Source: Litorilituus sediminis
GTDB taxonomy: Bacteria > Pseudomonadota > Gammaproteobacteria > Enterobacterales > Alteromonadaceae
Direction of reading: 5' to 3'
DNA length: 64,000 nucleotides
Assembly (NCBI RefSeq): GCF_004295665.1
Contig: NZ_CP034759.1
Span: 2,852,001 to 2,916,000 of the forward strand
Shown here: positions 49,120-58,178 of the stretch, in pieces
Numbering within the stretch: the stretch's first letter is position 1
How the letters are laid out: each line of letters begins with the position of its first letter
Notes under the pieces: generated by a model
What the model saw: only the letters and a program-made list of their open reading frames with translations
Told to the model about the DNA's origin: nothing
Database searches by the model: none
Translations under genes and position numbers: made by a program

Positions 49120-50749
49120 CAGATTACTGACAAACCCCGTCATTCTGTTCGGGGTTTGTCTTTTATGAGCAGCCGTAGGCTGCGATCTCGATATTTTTCT
49201 AGCCACGTCTTTTCTATTTTATTTGGTTTTTCTGGACTTGTTTGGGGCTTATCTTCCCTATTTGGCGTGTTAATGTCTCGAATTGAGCTTTTAAAGGGCT
49301 ATCCTTTTTAGATTGCCATTATTTGGGGAATATTTGATAGCGTCATTGCTATCTTCTTCATATTTTGTGCTGCCGCAGCCATATATGCTTGCATTTGAAC
49401 ATTATGCTTACCTCGGTATCTTGCATACCTGTGACCATGGTGTTGCTTTGCATCAGCAAAACTTCTTTCAACGGTTTCGCATCGTCGTTTGTAAAGGTAT
49501 TTACCAAGGCTTGTTAAGCGAAATTCATTAGCCCGATCTTGACTCGCAGCCATTACGTGGCGTGTTATCACTTTCTTATGACTTTTACTCTTAGTGCAAT
49601 CTTTTAATTGAGGGCAATTAACGCATACCTTGGGGTCAGAATGATATTCTCGGTAACCCTCTCGACTGGTGGTCGAGTAGATTAACGTTTGCTCTTGCGG
49701 GCAGGTATACGTATCTGCTTTCTCGTCGTATTTGAAGTGCTTTTTCTTAATGGCATTCTTCGTTCGTGAAGGACGACGGTAACCAAACACCCCTTGGATG
49801 TTACGTTGTTCCAGATTAAAACAGACGGGCGCTGTGAAGTAGCCTGCATCAATACCAACAAATTCAGGGGATAGTGCAAAGCGATTTTCAATGGCATCAA
49901 GGCGAGCAATGTATGGTTGAGAATCGTGGACATTACCTGGCGTAATATGCGTATCTACAATAATGTTATAGTCGTTATCTACGGTTCTGTGGTCTAGGTA
50001 GAAAAAACCTTTTGGCTTTTCATCTCGGTGCATATAACCGCTATCACTATCGGTTTTACTTACCTTATTCCGCTTTATCTCACAATAGCCTTTATCCTTG
50101 AGTGGCTTTTTTCCAGCCGCTTTACGGTCTGCCTCCACAGCTTTGTTGATTTGCTTAATATAGGCACTGGTTGAGACGGGTTTGAGCTTGTTGGTGAACT
50201 TTCGTTTATTGGCGTTTGCTTTTAAGTGTGTGCTGTCGGTGAATAAGGCTTTGCCCCCAACTAGACCATGTTTAATGGCTTGTTGGACGATGTGATTAAA
50301 TATACGTTCAAATACATCTGTGCCATTGAAACGACGAATACGATTTTGACTAAGTGTTGAGGCATCGATAACTTTCTCGGTAAGCCCCATGCGGAGAAAC
50401 CATCGATACGCGACATTTACTTCGATGTCTTTGATGATTTGGCGCTCACTTTTAATACCAAATAAGTACCCAAGTAGCATAATTTTAAATAGCTGGACTG
50501 GCTCCACCGGAGGACGACCATTATCAGTGCAATATAAGTCTTTGACTTCATCTCGAATAAACTCAAAGTCAATATACTTATCGAGTTTACGAACTAGATG
50601 GTTGGCTGGAACTAACTGGTCTAGCGTGACCATTTCGAGTTCATGTTGTTGCGGGGAAGGTTCTCTTAACATGGTTAATTTTTGTAATTTTCCATGTTTT
50701 TATTAGATCAAAGTCCTAGACTACTGTCTAGGACTTTGTCATCAGTCTG
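49120..50749 (-). mobile_element. IS1182-family insertion sequence, left copy
   Basis: The element is 1630 bp, with imperfect terminal inverted repeats CAGATTACTGACAAACCCC (49120-49138) and, on the opposite end, CAGACTGATGACAAAGTCC read inward from 50749. About 14 of 19 positions match. Just inside each end is a perfect palindrome: an 11-bp stem at 49129-49160 and a 13-bp stem at 50709-50738. It encodes one transposase. It is the same length as the right copy and nearly identical to it, in inverted orientation. I saw one base difference, at terminal repeat position 12. Confidence 0.93.
49308..50672 (-). CDS. IS1182-family transposase (left copy)
   Basis: This 454-residue DDE transposase has the N-terminal DUF772-type region (VTLDQLVPANHLVRKLDKYI, then GRPPVEPVQLFKIMLLGYLF). 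Catalytic positions are seen as the Asp in LFTDSTHLKA, the Asp in FVGIDAGYFTAP, and the Glu in CETVERSFADAKQHHGH. A Cys-rich insert (YTCPQEQTL, then CVNCPQLKDC) is usual in this family. The frame is intact and identical in translation to the right copy, so recent spread or gene conversion is likely. Confidence 0.93.
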   Translation of the reverse strand: MLREPSPQQHELEMVTLDQLVPANHLVRKLDKYIDFEFIRDEVKDLYCTDNGRPPVEPVQLFKIMLLGYLFGIKSERQIIKDIEVNVAYRWFLRMGLTEKVIDASTLSQNRIRRFNGTDVFERIFNHIVQQAIKHGLVGGKALFTDSTHLKANANKRKFTNKLKPVSTSAYIKQINKAVEADRKAAGKKPLKDKGYCEIKRNKVSKTDSDSGYMHRDEKPKGFFYLDHRTVDNDYNIIVDTHITPGNVHDSQPYIARLDAIENRFALSPEFVGIDAGYFTAPVCFNLEQRNIQGVFGYRRPSRTKNAIKKKHFKYDEKADTYTCPQEQTLIYSTTSREGYREYHSDPKVCVNCPQLKDCTKSKSHKKVITRHVMAASQDRANEFRLTSLGKYLYKRRCETVERSFADAKQHHGHRYARYRGKHNVQMQAYMAAAAQNMKKIAMTLSNIPQIMAI

Positions 50750-50767
50750 AGCCATATATTTATGGCT
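50750..50767. repeat. Hairpin B, target-site repeat at the left IS
   Basis: AGCCATATATTTATGGCT abuts the right end of the left IS. Its exact reverse complement abuts the right end of the right IS (59809-59826). Here it is followed by TTTTTTTATATC, the T-run of an original terminator that served the leftward RRM-protein gene. Confidence 0.85.
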
Positions 50768-50872
50768 TTTTTTATATCTAAAATATGCGCAAAGCTTAAA
50801 ATTTCATTCATCTTTATATCTCTGAATTCATTCAATTACTTTTACTTGAGTAAGTAAAACACCATAAAAGCC

Positions 50873-50900
50873 TAGACAAAGTCACATCTGCGAGTAAAAT
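50873..50900 (+). promoter_or_regulatory. Probable sigma-70 promoter of trmA
   Basis: TAGACA (50873-50878), a 16-bp spacer and TAAAAT (50895-50900) lie 50 bp before the trmA ATG. Confidence 0.45.
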
Positions 50901-50949
50901 TTGCCCTCTTAAATTTTAGCAAGTGGTCAACACCATTAAAGGTATTAAT

Positions 50950-52047
50950 ATGTTTAGTCATATCCATCCAGATAACTATCAAACGCAATTATCGAAAAAA
51001 GAACGCGATATGGCAGAATTATTTAGTGAATTTAAGCTACCAGCAGCAGAAATTTTTAATTCTGCGCCATTGCATTATCGCCAACGAGCAGAGTTTCGCG
51101 TATGGCATGAGGGAGACGATCTTTACTACATTATGTTTAATAGCGAAACCAAGCAAAAGTTTCGCGTAGATGAATTTCCAGTAGCTTGTGAACTAATTAA
51201 TACCGCTATGAAAGCATTATTGGTTGAAATAAAGGACAAACCAGTATTGCGCTATAAACTCTTCCAAGTAGATTTTCTAGCAACGTTAAGTGGTGAATTA
51301 TTAATTAGCTTGCTTTATCACAAACCATTAGAAGATGAATGGCAAGATTACGCTAAAAAGCTAAAACAGCAGCTCACAAGTATTGCTCCTGTTGATATTA
51401 TTGGCCGCGCGAAAAAGCAAAAGATAATCCTTGATAAAGACTATGTGACTGAAAAATTGCAAGTGGGTGATAAAACACTTAGTTATCAACAGGTAGAAAA
51501 TAGCTTTACTCAACCAAATGCTCACGTAAATGAAAAAATGCTTATGTGGGCAAAAGAAGCTACGCAAAATGTTGGTGGTGATTTAATCGAGTTATACTGT
51601 GGTAATGGCAACTTTAGTATTGCCTTGGCTGAAAACTTTGCTCGTGTACTTGGTACAGAAATCTCAAAAACGTCTGTTAAATCAGCACAAGTTAACATCA
51701 AAGCTAATAATATGACCAATATCGATATTGTCCGTATGTCCAGTGAAGAGTTCAGCCAAGCCATGAATGGCGAACGTCAATTTCGCCGATTAGAAGGTTT
51801 TGATTTAAGTCAGTATAACTATGATACTGTATTAGTTGATCCACCAAGGGCAGGGTTAGATCCTGACAGTGTTGAATTAGTAAGTCGTTTCAACAAAATT
51901 ATCTATATTTCTTGTAATCCACACACACTTAAAGACAATCTAAGGCAACTGACTCAAAGCCACAACATTGAACAGTTCGCCCTTTTTGATCAATTTCCTT
52001 ATACAGATCACGTAGAAACGGGCGTTGTTTTAACCCGTAAAAACTAG
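50950..52047 (+). CDS. trmA: tRNA (uracil-5-)-methyltransferase TrmA
   Basis: This enzyme makes m5U54 in the T-loop of tRNAs. It has 365 residues from the ATG at 50950 ([14 protein letters not shown]); an upstream GTG at 50923 adds nine unconserved residues. Features are [38 protein letters not shown], the AdoMet region [28 protein letters not shown] and the catalytic-cysteine stretch [10 protein letters not shown]. The stop codon's last base is the first base of a MITE-like element, so the element may have set or preserved the end of this gene. Confidence 0.97.
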   Translation: MFSHIHPDNYQTQLSKKERDMAELFSEFKLPAAEIFNSAPLHYRQRAEFRVWHEGDDLYYIMFNSETKQKFRVDEFPVACELINTAMKALLVEIKDKPVLRYKLFQVDFLATLSGELLISLLYHKPLEDEWQDYAKKLKQQLTSIAPVDIIGRAKKQKIILDKDYVTEKLQVGDKTLSYQQVENSFTQPNAHVNEKMLMWAKEATQNVGGDLIELYCGNGNFSIALAENFARVLGTEISKTSVKSAQVNIKANNMTNIDIVRMSSEEFSQAMNGERQFRRLEGFDLSQYNYDTVLVDPPRAGLDPDSVELVSRFNKIIYISCNPHTLKDNLRQLTQSHNIEQFALFDQFPYTDHVETGVVLTRKN

Positions 52048-52310
52048 AGCGTGTTGACCTTTGCTGTATATTTTTGCAGCAGTCTATTGAGGATTTATAC
52101 AAGGCAGAGCCTATGAAATGTGGTTATTCTACATAAATAGGCGATAACGCAGTAAAAATGCTCAATAGCCGCTGTCTTGTCGATTCGTTTAAACGCAATT
52201 TACTCTTTGTTGTCACGATTTTATATAGAATAACTATACAGCAATCGAGACGCCGCGATTAAATTGCGTTTAATTCGAACAAACTTTATACCTCAAAGAT
52301 CAACACGCTC
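52047..52310. mobile_element. MITE-like non-autonomous element
   Basis: Terminal inverted repeats of 24 bp with three mismatches (52047-52070 and 52287-52310, outer end GAGCGTGTTGA) enclose ~215 bp without a gene. Internally it folds further. CAGCAGTCTATTGAGGATTT (52078 on) pairs with a segment ending in GCTCAATAGCCGCTG. An AAACGCAATTTA block near 52190 pairs with TAAATTGCGTTTAA near 52260. Size and structure fit a miniature inverted-repeat element. No clear target duplication was found. It fills the space between convergent trmA and fabR and may act as their shared terminator. Confidence 0.65.
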
Positions 52311-52323
52311 AATACTACTGCCT

Positions 52324-52950
52324 TTATTCTTTGCCCGCCTTGCGTCTGTTACTTAAATCAGCCGCACCGCGGGCAATAAACCTTAGCTGTTGAATGGTTC
52401 GAGTAGCGAGTTGCTCACGTTCATTTTTATCATCAACATCTAACGCATCTGAGCCAGCACTAAAAACAATAGTTACCGCAGCATTGGCTTGTAAATAAGC
52501 AATATCCGCATCTAGTTGGTTTGCCTGTTGAAGGTAGTCACACAGCTCTAAGGTAAAATAACGAATTTCTCTTGAAACTGCGGCACGAAATGCCGATGAG
52601 GTACCTGAGCGTTCTCGTAGTAATAATCGAAAAATATTACCGTTGCTTTCAATAAACTCCATAAAAGTTAAAACAGAAATTTGTATAACAGAGCCACCTT
52701 TAGCTATACGCTGCCTAGATTGTCGCATTAATTGACGTAATGTTAAGCCAGCTTCATCCACTAAGGTTAAGCCAAGTTCATCCATATCGGTAAAATGTCG
52801 ATAAAACGATGTTGGTGCTAAACCAGCTTCTTTTGCTACTTCACGCAAACTTAAACTAGAGAAGCTACGCTCGGCGCTTAATTGATTTAACGCGGCATCA
52901 ATTAACTGTCTGCGAGTTTTTTCTTTTTGTTGTGCTCTAACGCCACTCAT
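52324..52950 (-). CDS. fabR: Unsaturated fatty acid synthesis repressor FabR
   Basis: This 208-residue TetR-family repressor is colinear with E. coli FabR. It shares the DNA-binding part [20 protein letters not shown] and [20 protein letters not shown], and the [20 protein letters not shown] region of the ligand domain. FabR senses the balance of unsaturated to saturated acyl chains and represses their synthesis. Here it diverges from a desaturase gene, and a FabR-like operator lies over the desaturase start site. The proposed fabR promoter (-35 within a palindrome at 53005-53021) suggests further control. Confidence 0.95.
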   Translation of the reverse strand: MSGVRAQQKEKTRRQLIDAALNQLSAERSFSSLSLREVAKEAGLAPTSFYRHFTDMDELGLTLVDEAGLTLRQLMRQSRQRIAKGGSVIQISVLTFMEFIESNGNIFRLLLRERSGTSSAFRAAVSREIRYFTLELCDYLQQANQLDADIAYLQANAAVTIVFSAGSDALDVDDKNEREQLATRTIQQLRFIARGAADLSNRRKAGKE

Positions 52951-52982
52951 TTCAAATACTCAGGAAAAAAAAAGCTATCATT

Positions 52983-53011
52983 ATAATACGGCAATTAAGC
53001 ACTAATGTCAG
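52983..53011 (-). promoter_or_regulatory. Probable fabR promoter
   Basis: On the minus strand, CTGACA (-35, 53006-53011), a 17-bp spacer and TATTAT (-10, 52983-52988) predict a start near 52976. The -35 hexamer is one arm of the palindrome at 53005-53021. Confidence 0.45.
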
Positions 53012-53021
53012 CGCCTGACAT
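53005..53021. promoter_or_regulatory. Palindrome overlapping the fabR promoter, candidate operator
   Basis: ATGTCAGCGCCTGACAT has perfect 7-bp arms around CGC. It does not resemble the FabR-type site 60 bp away, so another regulator, or a second class of FabR site, may bind here. Confidence 0.45.
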
Positions 53022-53046
53022 ATTTTCGAGAAAACGACAAATAGAC

Positions 53047-53074
53047 TTGACTGGTCAGAGTTGCAAGCTAAACT
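53047..53074 (+). promoter_or_regulatory. Probable desaturase promoter
   Basis: TTGACT (53047-53052), a 16-bp spacer and TAAACT (53069-53074) predict a start near 53081, inside the FabR-like operator. Confidence 0.5.
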
Positions 53075-53079
53075 ATAAC

Positions 53080-53097
53080 AGCGTACACGTGTACACT
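53080..53097. promoter_or_regulatory. FabR-like operator upstream of the desaturase gene
   Basis: AGCGTACACGTGTACACT is centred on the perfect palindrome GTACACGTGTAC. It closely resembles the E. coli FabR site as I remember it (AGCGTACA, then TGTTCGCT). It covers the predicted transcription start of the desaturase gene, as expected for a repressor site. Confidence 0.7.
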
Positions 53098-53132
53098 AAA
53101 ATTTAAATCATGCAATCGTCTTTGGAATGTAA

Positions 53133-54251
53133 ATGAAAAAACCTGCAATAATTTGGCTCAATGTCGCCATTTTCACTATTACCTTTTTAGTTGCTGCCAT
53201 TGCAGTACCTTATAGAGCCTATACCGTCGGCTTTGATATGACCGAAATACTGTTTGCCTTACTATGTTTTATCTACTGCGGCATGTCAATTACCGCAGGT
53301 TATCATCGCCTTTGGTCTCATCGTACGTATCAAGCACATTGGAGCTTACGCTTAATTTTCGCTATTGGCGGCGCGTTTGCATTACAAAACAGCATATTGC
53401 ATTGGTCTTCTGATCATCGTATTCATCATAAGCATGTAGATGATAATGACATTGATCCTTATTCGGCAAAACGTGGCTTTTGGTATTCTCATATTGGCTG
53501 GATGTGCCGAGAGTACCAAGCGCACAGATATCACGACTATAAAAATGCACGTGACTTACAAAAAGACAATATAGTTATGTGGCAGCATAAGTATTACGTA
53601 GCACTTGCCTTAATCACTAACTTCGGTATACCGATAGCCTTTGGCTTATGGCATGGCGACCTAATCAATAGTTTATTACTTGCTGGTTTTTTACGTTTGG
53701 TACTGAGCCATCACACAACCTTTTTTATTAACTCTTTAGCACATATATGGGGTAAACAAACCTACACAGATAAGAACACAGCGAGAGATAATGGCATACT
53801 AGCCTTACTAACCTTCGGTGAAGGCTACCATAATTATCATCATATTTTTGAGAACGATTACCGCAATGGCATTCGCTGGTGGCAGTTTGATCCAACCAAG
53901 TGGTTAATCAAATCATGCCAATGGTTAGGGTTAACATCAAAGCTAAGAACAGCTCCTGAAGATAAAATTGAAAAAATGCGTTTAGCCATGACCTTAAAAC
54001 TCAGCAAAAAGAAACTTATTAACCACCCTGAGGCAGAAAAAATGCTGCGTCGTTTACAGCAAGAGTACGACAACTTGATTGCTCGCGTAAATGACTACTA
54101 CCAAATTAAAAGAGATTTGCTACAAGCAAAACGACAACAAGTAAAGTCAGAGGTTGAAAACTCTGAGTTATTAAAGCAATACCACGAGATGAAAGAAAAG
54201 TTAATAGCACAACAACGTTGCTGGCAAACAATGACAGCAAACCTTGTTTAA
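53133..54251 (+). CDS. Membrane fatty acid desaturase (delta-9 type)
   Basis: This 372-residue integral membrane di-iron enzyme introduces a double bond into acyl chains. The three histidine boxes are in place: HRLWSH (~58), HRIHHKHVD (~99) and GYHNYHHIF (~232). Four membrane segments are readable around them. After residue ~290 a charged helical tail (LSKKKLINHPEAEKMLRRLQ onward) probably forms a coiled coil, longer than in many desaturases. Adjacent fabR and a FabR-like operator over its promoter indicate control by membrane unsaturation. This would suit cold adaptation, though that is inference. Confidence 0.93.
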   Translation: MKKPAIIWLNVAIFTITFLVAAIAVPYRAYTVGFDMTEILFALLCFIYCGMSITAGYHRLWSHRTYQAHWSLRLIFAIGGAFALQNSILHWSSDHRIHHKHVDDNDIDPYSAKRGFWYSHIGWMCREYQAHRYHDYKNARDLQKDNIVMWQHKYYVALALITNFGIPIAFGLWHGDLINSLLLAGFLRLVLSHHTTFFINSLAHIWGKQTYTDKNTARDNGILALLTFGEGYHNYHHIFENDYRNGIRWWQFDPTKWLIKSCQWLGLTSKLRTAPEDKIEKMRLAMTLKLSKKKLINHPEAEKMLRRLQQEYDNLIARVNDYYQIKRDLLQAKRQQVKSEVENSELLKQYHEMKEKLIAQQRCWQTMTANLV

Positions 54252-54267
54252 AAACAGTTAACTTATA

Positions 54268-54307
54268 CTCAAATCCTGCTAGAATTTTTGTACATGTAGG
54301 ATTTGAG
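54268..54307 (+). promoter_or_regulatory. Leader hairpin covering the sthA ribosome site
   Basis: Perfect 10-bp arms CTCAAATCCT (54268-54277) and AGGATTTGAG (54298-54307) enclose a 20-nt loop. The right arm contains most of the GAGG Shine-Dalgarno sequence (54305-54308) of the TTG-started sthA gene. It could reduce translation or act as a weak thermosensor. It also lies at the desaturase gene's end. Confidence 0.4.
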
Positions 54308-54316
54308 GTATGACTT

Positions 54317-55747
54317 TTGACAAAATCAAGCAAACAGAAAAAAAACACCGATATTAATTATGATTATGATGTCATTATCATCGGCACCGGCCCAGGCGGT
54401 GAAGGTACTGCAATGGAGCTTGCCAAGAAGTATAAGAAAGTTGCCATAGTTGAGCGCTATAAAGATGTTGGTGGTGGCTGTACGCACTGGGGAACCATTC
54501 CTTCAAAAGCGTTACGTCAAAGTGTCAGTAGATTAATCGACTACAATTCAAACCCACTATTTCGTGGTCATGAAAAAGCTAAGCATCTTACCTTTCCAGA
54601 CATTTTAAAACACGCTGCCTCGGTTATACGTAAACAAGTACAACTACGCAGTGGTTTCTATGATAGAAATAGAGTTGAACACATTGTTGGCGAAGCCTCT
54701 TTTATTGATAGCAATACACTAAAAATTGTTAAGGATGATGGTTCTTTAGAAAAATTAAGCGCTCGACAAATTGTCATTGCTACCGGCTCTCACCCTTACA
54801 GACCAGCAGATATCGATTTTAATCACCCTCGCGTTTATGATTCAGATACTATTCTTTCATTACAACACGATCCGCGCTCAATCATTATTTATGGTGCTGG
54901 TGTCATTGGCAGTGAATACGCGTCAATATTTAGAGGCTTAGGCGTTAAAGTTGATTTAATTAACACCCGCGACCGTTTACTTTCTTTCTTAGATGATGAG
55001 ATGTCAGACTCACTGAGTTATCACTTATGGAACAATGGCGTTGTTATTCGACATGGTGAACAAATTGAGCGAGTTGAAGCAACAGATGATGCCGTTATTG
55101 TACATTTAGAGTCAGGTAAAAAAATGCGTGCCGACTGCTTATTGTTTGCAAATGGCAGAACAGGCAATACCGCAGATCTTAACTTGGCTAATGCAGGGCT
55201 TAAAGCAGATGGTCGCGGCCAATTGAAAGTGAATGATCATTATCAAACTGAAGTTGAAAATATTTATGCTGTTGGTGATGTTATTGGTTACCCAAGTTTA
55301 GCTAGTGCTGCTTATGACCAAGGCCGGTTGGCTGCATCAGCAATGATTGACAAGCAAAGTACCGCTAAATTAATTGAAGATATTCCTACCGGTATTTATA
55401 CCATTCCAGAAATTAGTTCAGTAGGTAAAACCGAACAAGAGCTGACAGAAGCTAAAATTCCTTATGAAGTGGGTAGATCACAGTTTAAACATTTGGCAAG
55501 AGCGCAAATAACCAATAGTTTGGTTGGTTCTTTGAAGATTTTATTCCACCGCGAAACCAAAGAAATTCTAGGTATACATTGCTTTGGTGAAAATGCTGCT
55601 GAAATCATCCACATTGGTCAAGCCATTATGCAACAAAAAGATGGTGGCAATACCATAGAGTACTTTGTTAATACCACATTTAACTACCCTACTATGGCAG
55701 AAGCCTTCCGTGTTGCTGCCTTAAATGGCTTAAACAGATTATTTTAA
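54317..55747 (+). CDS. sthA: Soluble pyridine nucleotide transhydrogenase SthA
   Basis: This flavoprotein equilibrates NADPH and NADH, mainly reducing NAD+ with surplus NADPH. It has 476 residues. The FAD-binding loop is [39 protein letters not shown] has only one cysteine of the usual disulfide, as in known SthA. The NAD loop is [19 protein letters not shown] and the C-terminal interface has [19 protein letters not shown]-like sequence. The TTG start is chosen because no in-frame ATG exists before the FAD motif and GAGG lies eight bases upstream. It follows the desaturase gene. Confidence 0.95.
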   Translation: MTKSSKQKKNTDINYDYDVIIIGTGPGGEGTAMELAKKYKKVAIVERYKDVGGGCTHWGTIPSKALRQSVSRLIDYNSNPLFRGHEKAKHLTFPDILKHAASVIRKQVQLRSGFYDRNRVEHIVGEASFIDSNTLKIVKDDGSLEKLSARQIVIATGSHPYRPADIDFNHPRVYDSDTILSLQHDPRSIIIYGAGVIGSEYASIFRGLGVKVDLINTRDRLLSFLDDEMSDSLSYHLWNNGVVIRHGEQIERVEATDDAVIVHLESGKKMRADCLLFANGRTGNTADLNLANAGLKADGRGQLKVNDHYQTEVENIYAVGDVIGYPSLASAAYDQGRLAASAMIDKQSTAKLIEDIPTGIYTIPEISSVGKTEQELTEAKIPYEVGRSQFKHLARAQITNSLVGSLKILFHRETKEILGIHCFGENAAEIIHIGQAIMQQKDGGNTIEYFVNTTFNYPTMAEAFRVAALNGLNRLF

Positions 55748-55924
55748 CCCTACACTAGGGTAGCAAGCGCTGCCCTAATTTCTCTTTTCCTTCATTATGT
55801 TAATATAAAGTTGCTGAATAGTTATTATTTAACTGGTCAGAGCTATTGCCAAAGCAAATTGATTCGTTACAATAATTTGTACTAAAAATATACTGCTAAC
55901 AACAATAATAGGTAATTAAACGTC

Positions 55925-56431
55925 ATGACATACAAAAGTATATGTATTTCTGTTGCAATGTTATTGTCTGTGGGACCCGTCGCAGCTGATAACTTTAGTA
56001 TTTATTTAACCCGACATGCTGAAAAGGAAAACGGCCAACAAGATAAAAACCCTTCGCTAACACGCTGCGGAAAAGTTCGTGCGCAACAACTAGCTACTAT
56101 ATTATCTGATGCTAAGCTTGAGAGTGTTTATAGCACCAGCTTTCAAAGAACCATGCAAACCGCATTACCCATTGCTACAGCGCAAAAAAAGTCTATTAAA
56201 AACTATAATCCTCGCTTTCTTTTTCAAGTCGCTAATCAATTAAAGCAAAATAGAGAAAATGCACTTGTGGTTGGCCATAGTAATACCACGCCTGAATTAG
56301 TTGAGTTACTTTCAGGTGAAAGAGTGGATGAAATAAAGGAAGGAAATTATCAGGTGCTTTATCAAGTACAATTCGTTGATGAACAAGCCATTGTCACTAA
56401 ATTTATGCAACCACTGGTGTGTAGAAACTAG
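55925..56431 (+). CDS. Secreted histidine phosphatase-family protein
   Basis: This 168-residue protein has a signal peptide (MTYKSICISVAMLLSVGPVAA). The histidine phosphatase catalytic motif is present as LTRHAEKE, with the active His in RHA, and the second half holds VVGHSNTTPELVELL with the second catalytic His. STSFQRTMQTALPIA provides the conserved Arg/Thr region. It is closest in size to SixA or small phosphoglycerate-mutase-like phosphatases, but periplasmic. The substrate is unknown. It converges on the malic enzyme gene and shares a terminator hairpin. Confidence 0.88.
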   Translation: MTYKSICISVAMLLSVGPVAADNFSIYLTRHAEKENGQQDKNPSLTRCGKVRAQQLATILSDAKLESVYSTSFQRTMQTALPIATAQKKSIKNYNPRFLFQVANQLKQNRENALVVGHSNTTPELVELLSGERVDEIKEGNYQVLYQVQFVDEQAIVTKFMQPLVCRN

Positions 56432-56469
56432 CGATAAAATCGCGCCTGTCAATTTAGCACAAACAAAAA

Positions 56470-56504
56470 AGCCATGGCTGATGACACCATGGCTTTATTT
56501 TTTA
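56470..56504. terminator. Bidirectional intrinsic terminator
   Basis: Arms AAAGCCATGG (56470-56479) and CCATGGCTTT (56489-56498) with a 9-nt loop, flanked by an A-run on the left and ATTTTTT on the right, serve both the phosphatase gene and the convergent malic enzyme gene. Confidence 0.88.
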
Positions 56505-56519
56505 ACGTCGACCTAGTCT

Positions 56520-57761
56520 TTATTCCATATAATTCTCAGGCATTTCTAGAGCAGCAACGCCAGAATCAATCGCAGCTTGTGCTACCGCTTTAGCCACAGC
56601 TGCACATAGACGAGAATCCATTGGCTTAGGGATAATATAATCCTTACCAAAGGTTAATTCAGCTGTGCCACTTGCCGCTAACACCTCAGCAGGCACTGGC
56701 TCTTTAGCTAACGCTCTGATTGCGTGCACAGCTGCAACTTTCATCTCATCATTAATAGTACGTGCACGCACATCAAGCGCACCACGGAAAATAAATGGGA
56801 AACACAATACATTATTTACTTGGTTTGGATAATCTGAACGACCCGTCGCCATGATCAAATCACTGCGGGCTGCAAGTGCAAGCTCTGGCTTAATTTCTGG
56901 ATCAGGGTTTGAACAAGCAAATACGATTGGGTTATCTGCCATTAATTTTACTTGTTCTGCGCTTAATAGATTAGGACCAGATACACCAACAAAAACATCT
57001 GCACCAGTAATAGCATCATCTAATGTGCGCTTATCTGTATTGTTGGCAAATAGTTTTTTGTATTCGTTTAGATCATCACGACGTGTATGAACAATGCCTT
57101 TTGAATCAAGCATGTAAATTTTTTCACGCTGTGCACCACATTTGATCAATAACTCCATACAAGCTATCGCTGCTGCACCGGCACCAAGACAAACAATATT
57201 TGCTTGATTAATATCTTTACCTTGAATATCTAGTGCATTCATTAAACCCGCGGCCGTAACAATAGCAGTACCATGTTGGTCGTCATGAAAAACAGGGATT
57301 TTACAACGTTCGATTAACGCTTTTTCGATAGCAAAACATTCAGGCGCTTTAATATCTTCTAAATTGATGCCACCAAAGCTATCTGCAATGTTAGCTACTG
57401 TATTAACAAACTCTTCTACCGTTTTATGCTTCACTTCAATATCAAATGAATCAATATTTGCAAAACGCTTAAACAGTAATGCTTTACCTTCCATCACAGG
57501 CTTAGACGCCATAGGACCTAAATTACCTAAGCCCAATACAGCAGTGCCATTACTAATAACAGCTACCGTATTGCCTTTCGCCGTATACTTGTAGACATTA
57601 TCTGGATTCTCAGCGATTTCACGACACGGCTCAGCAACACCAGGGCTGTACGCGAGAGACAAATCTTCACTGGTTTCTGCTGGTGTTGTTAATTCAACAC
57701 TTATTTTTCCTGGCTTGGGTAAAGCGTGGTAATCCAAAGCTTGCTGACGAAAGTCGGTCAT
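56520..57761 (-). CDS. NADP-dependent malic enzyme (short form)
   Basis: This enzyme decarboxylates malate to pyruvate with reduction of NAD(P). It has 413 residues, so it is the short form without the phosphotransacetylase-like domain carried by ~760-residue MaeB. Family stretches are LSLAYSPGVAEPCREIAENP, NGTAVLGLGNLGPMASKPVM, IPVFHDDQHGTAIVTAAG, the nucleotide loop VCLGAGAAAIACMELL and VFACSNPDPEI. AGGAAA lies upstream of the ATG. With sthA nearby it could adjust NADPH supply. If the 7.4-kb segment is flipped back, it would lie directly after purA, in the same direction. Confidence 0.94.
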   Translation of the reverse strand: MTDFRQQALDYHALPKPGKISVELTTPAETSEDLSLAYSPGVAEPCREIAENPDNVYKYTAKGNTVAVISNGTAVLGLGNLGPMASKPVMEGKALLFKRFANIDSFDIEVKHKTVEEFVNTVANIADSFGGINLEDIKAPECFAIEKALIERCKIPVFHDDQHGTAIVTAAGLMNALDIQGKDINQANIVCLGAGAAAIACMELLIKCGAQREKIYMLDSKGIVHTRRDDLNEYKKLFANNTDKRTLDDAITGADVFVGVSGPNLLSAEQVKLMADNPIVFACSNPDPEIKPELALAARSDLIMATGRSDYPNQVNNVLCFPFIFRGALDVRARTINDEMKVAAVHAIRALAKEPVPAEVLAASGTAELTFGKDYIIPKPMDSRLCAAVAKAVAQAAIDSGVAALEMPENYME

Positions 57762-58158
57762 GGTGTTTTCCTAATGCGTTTGTTGTCGAGTTTGTAATTT
57801 GTTAATTCAATATTTAGTGTCGTTACAATATGCTTATTAACGTTAAGCTATTATTTTTATATTTGTATGGTATTGCAATTAACCTAGGCATTCCAAGCCC
57901 ATTTCACTATATAAAATTTCTGTAAGCTATAAACAATGTAACCTTAACCTAATCAGGTTTCATATTAATTTGCTTAATAGCCACTATTTTCGCGGCTATT
58001 ATACACCCAAAACACTTGACTATCTGGTAAGACTAGCTAAATAGCTCATAATTACACATTATATCCTCTAGGCATTACTTTTATTGGCATTGTAATGAAA
58101 ACCGGATTATTTTACTTAGCTTACACAAGTGCTATAACATCAAATTACAGACAAAAAA
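57762..58158. other. Intergenic region upstream of the malic enzyme gene
   Basis: About 400 bp of A/T-rich DNA without a credible gene. No confident promoter, operator or RNA structure was seen. The right end (ACAAAAAAAATCC at 58151-58163) is, read leftward, the T-run of the original purA terminator. Confidence 0.6.
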
Positions 58159-58178
58159 AATCCAGCAAATGCTGGATT
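58159..58178. repeat. Hairpin A, target-site repeat at the right IS
   Basis: AATCCAGCAAATGCTGGATT abuts the left end of the right IS. It is the exact reverse complement of 49100-49119: the stem is symmetric, but the loop reads AAAT here and ATTT there, which fixes the orientation. Confidence 0.85.

Noticed and set aside
50389-50706. Frame antisense to the transposase, repeated in both IS copies
   Set aside because: It is an exact antisense shadow of the transposase reading frame with no independent signals.
54310-54360. ATG at 54310 as the start of sthA
   Set aside because: It is out of frame with sthA and reaches a stop after 16 codons. The in-frame TTG at 54317 has GAGG at good spacing.
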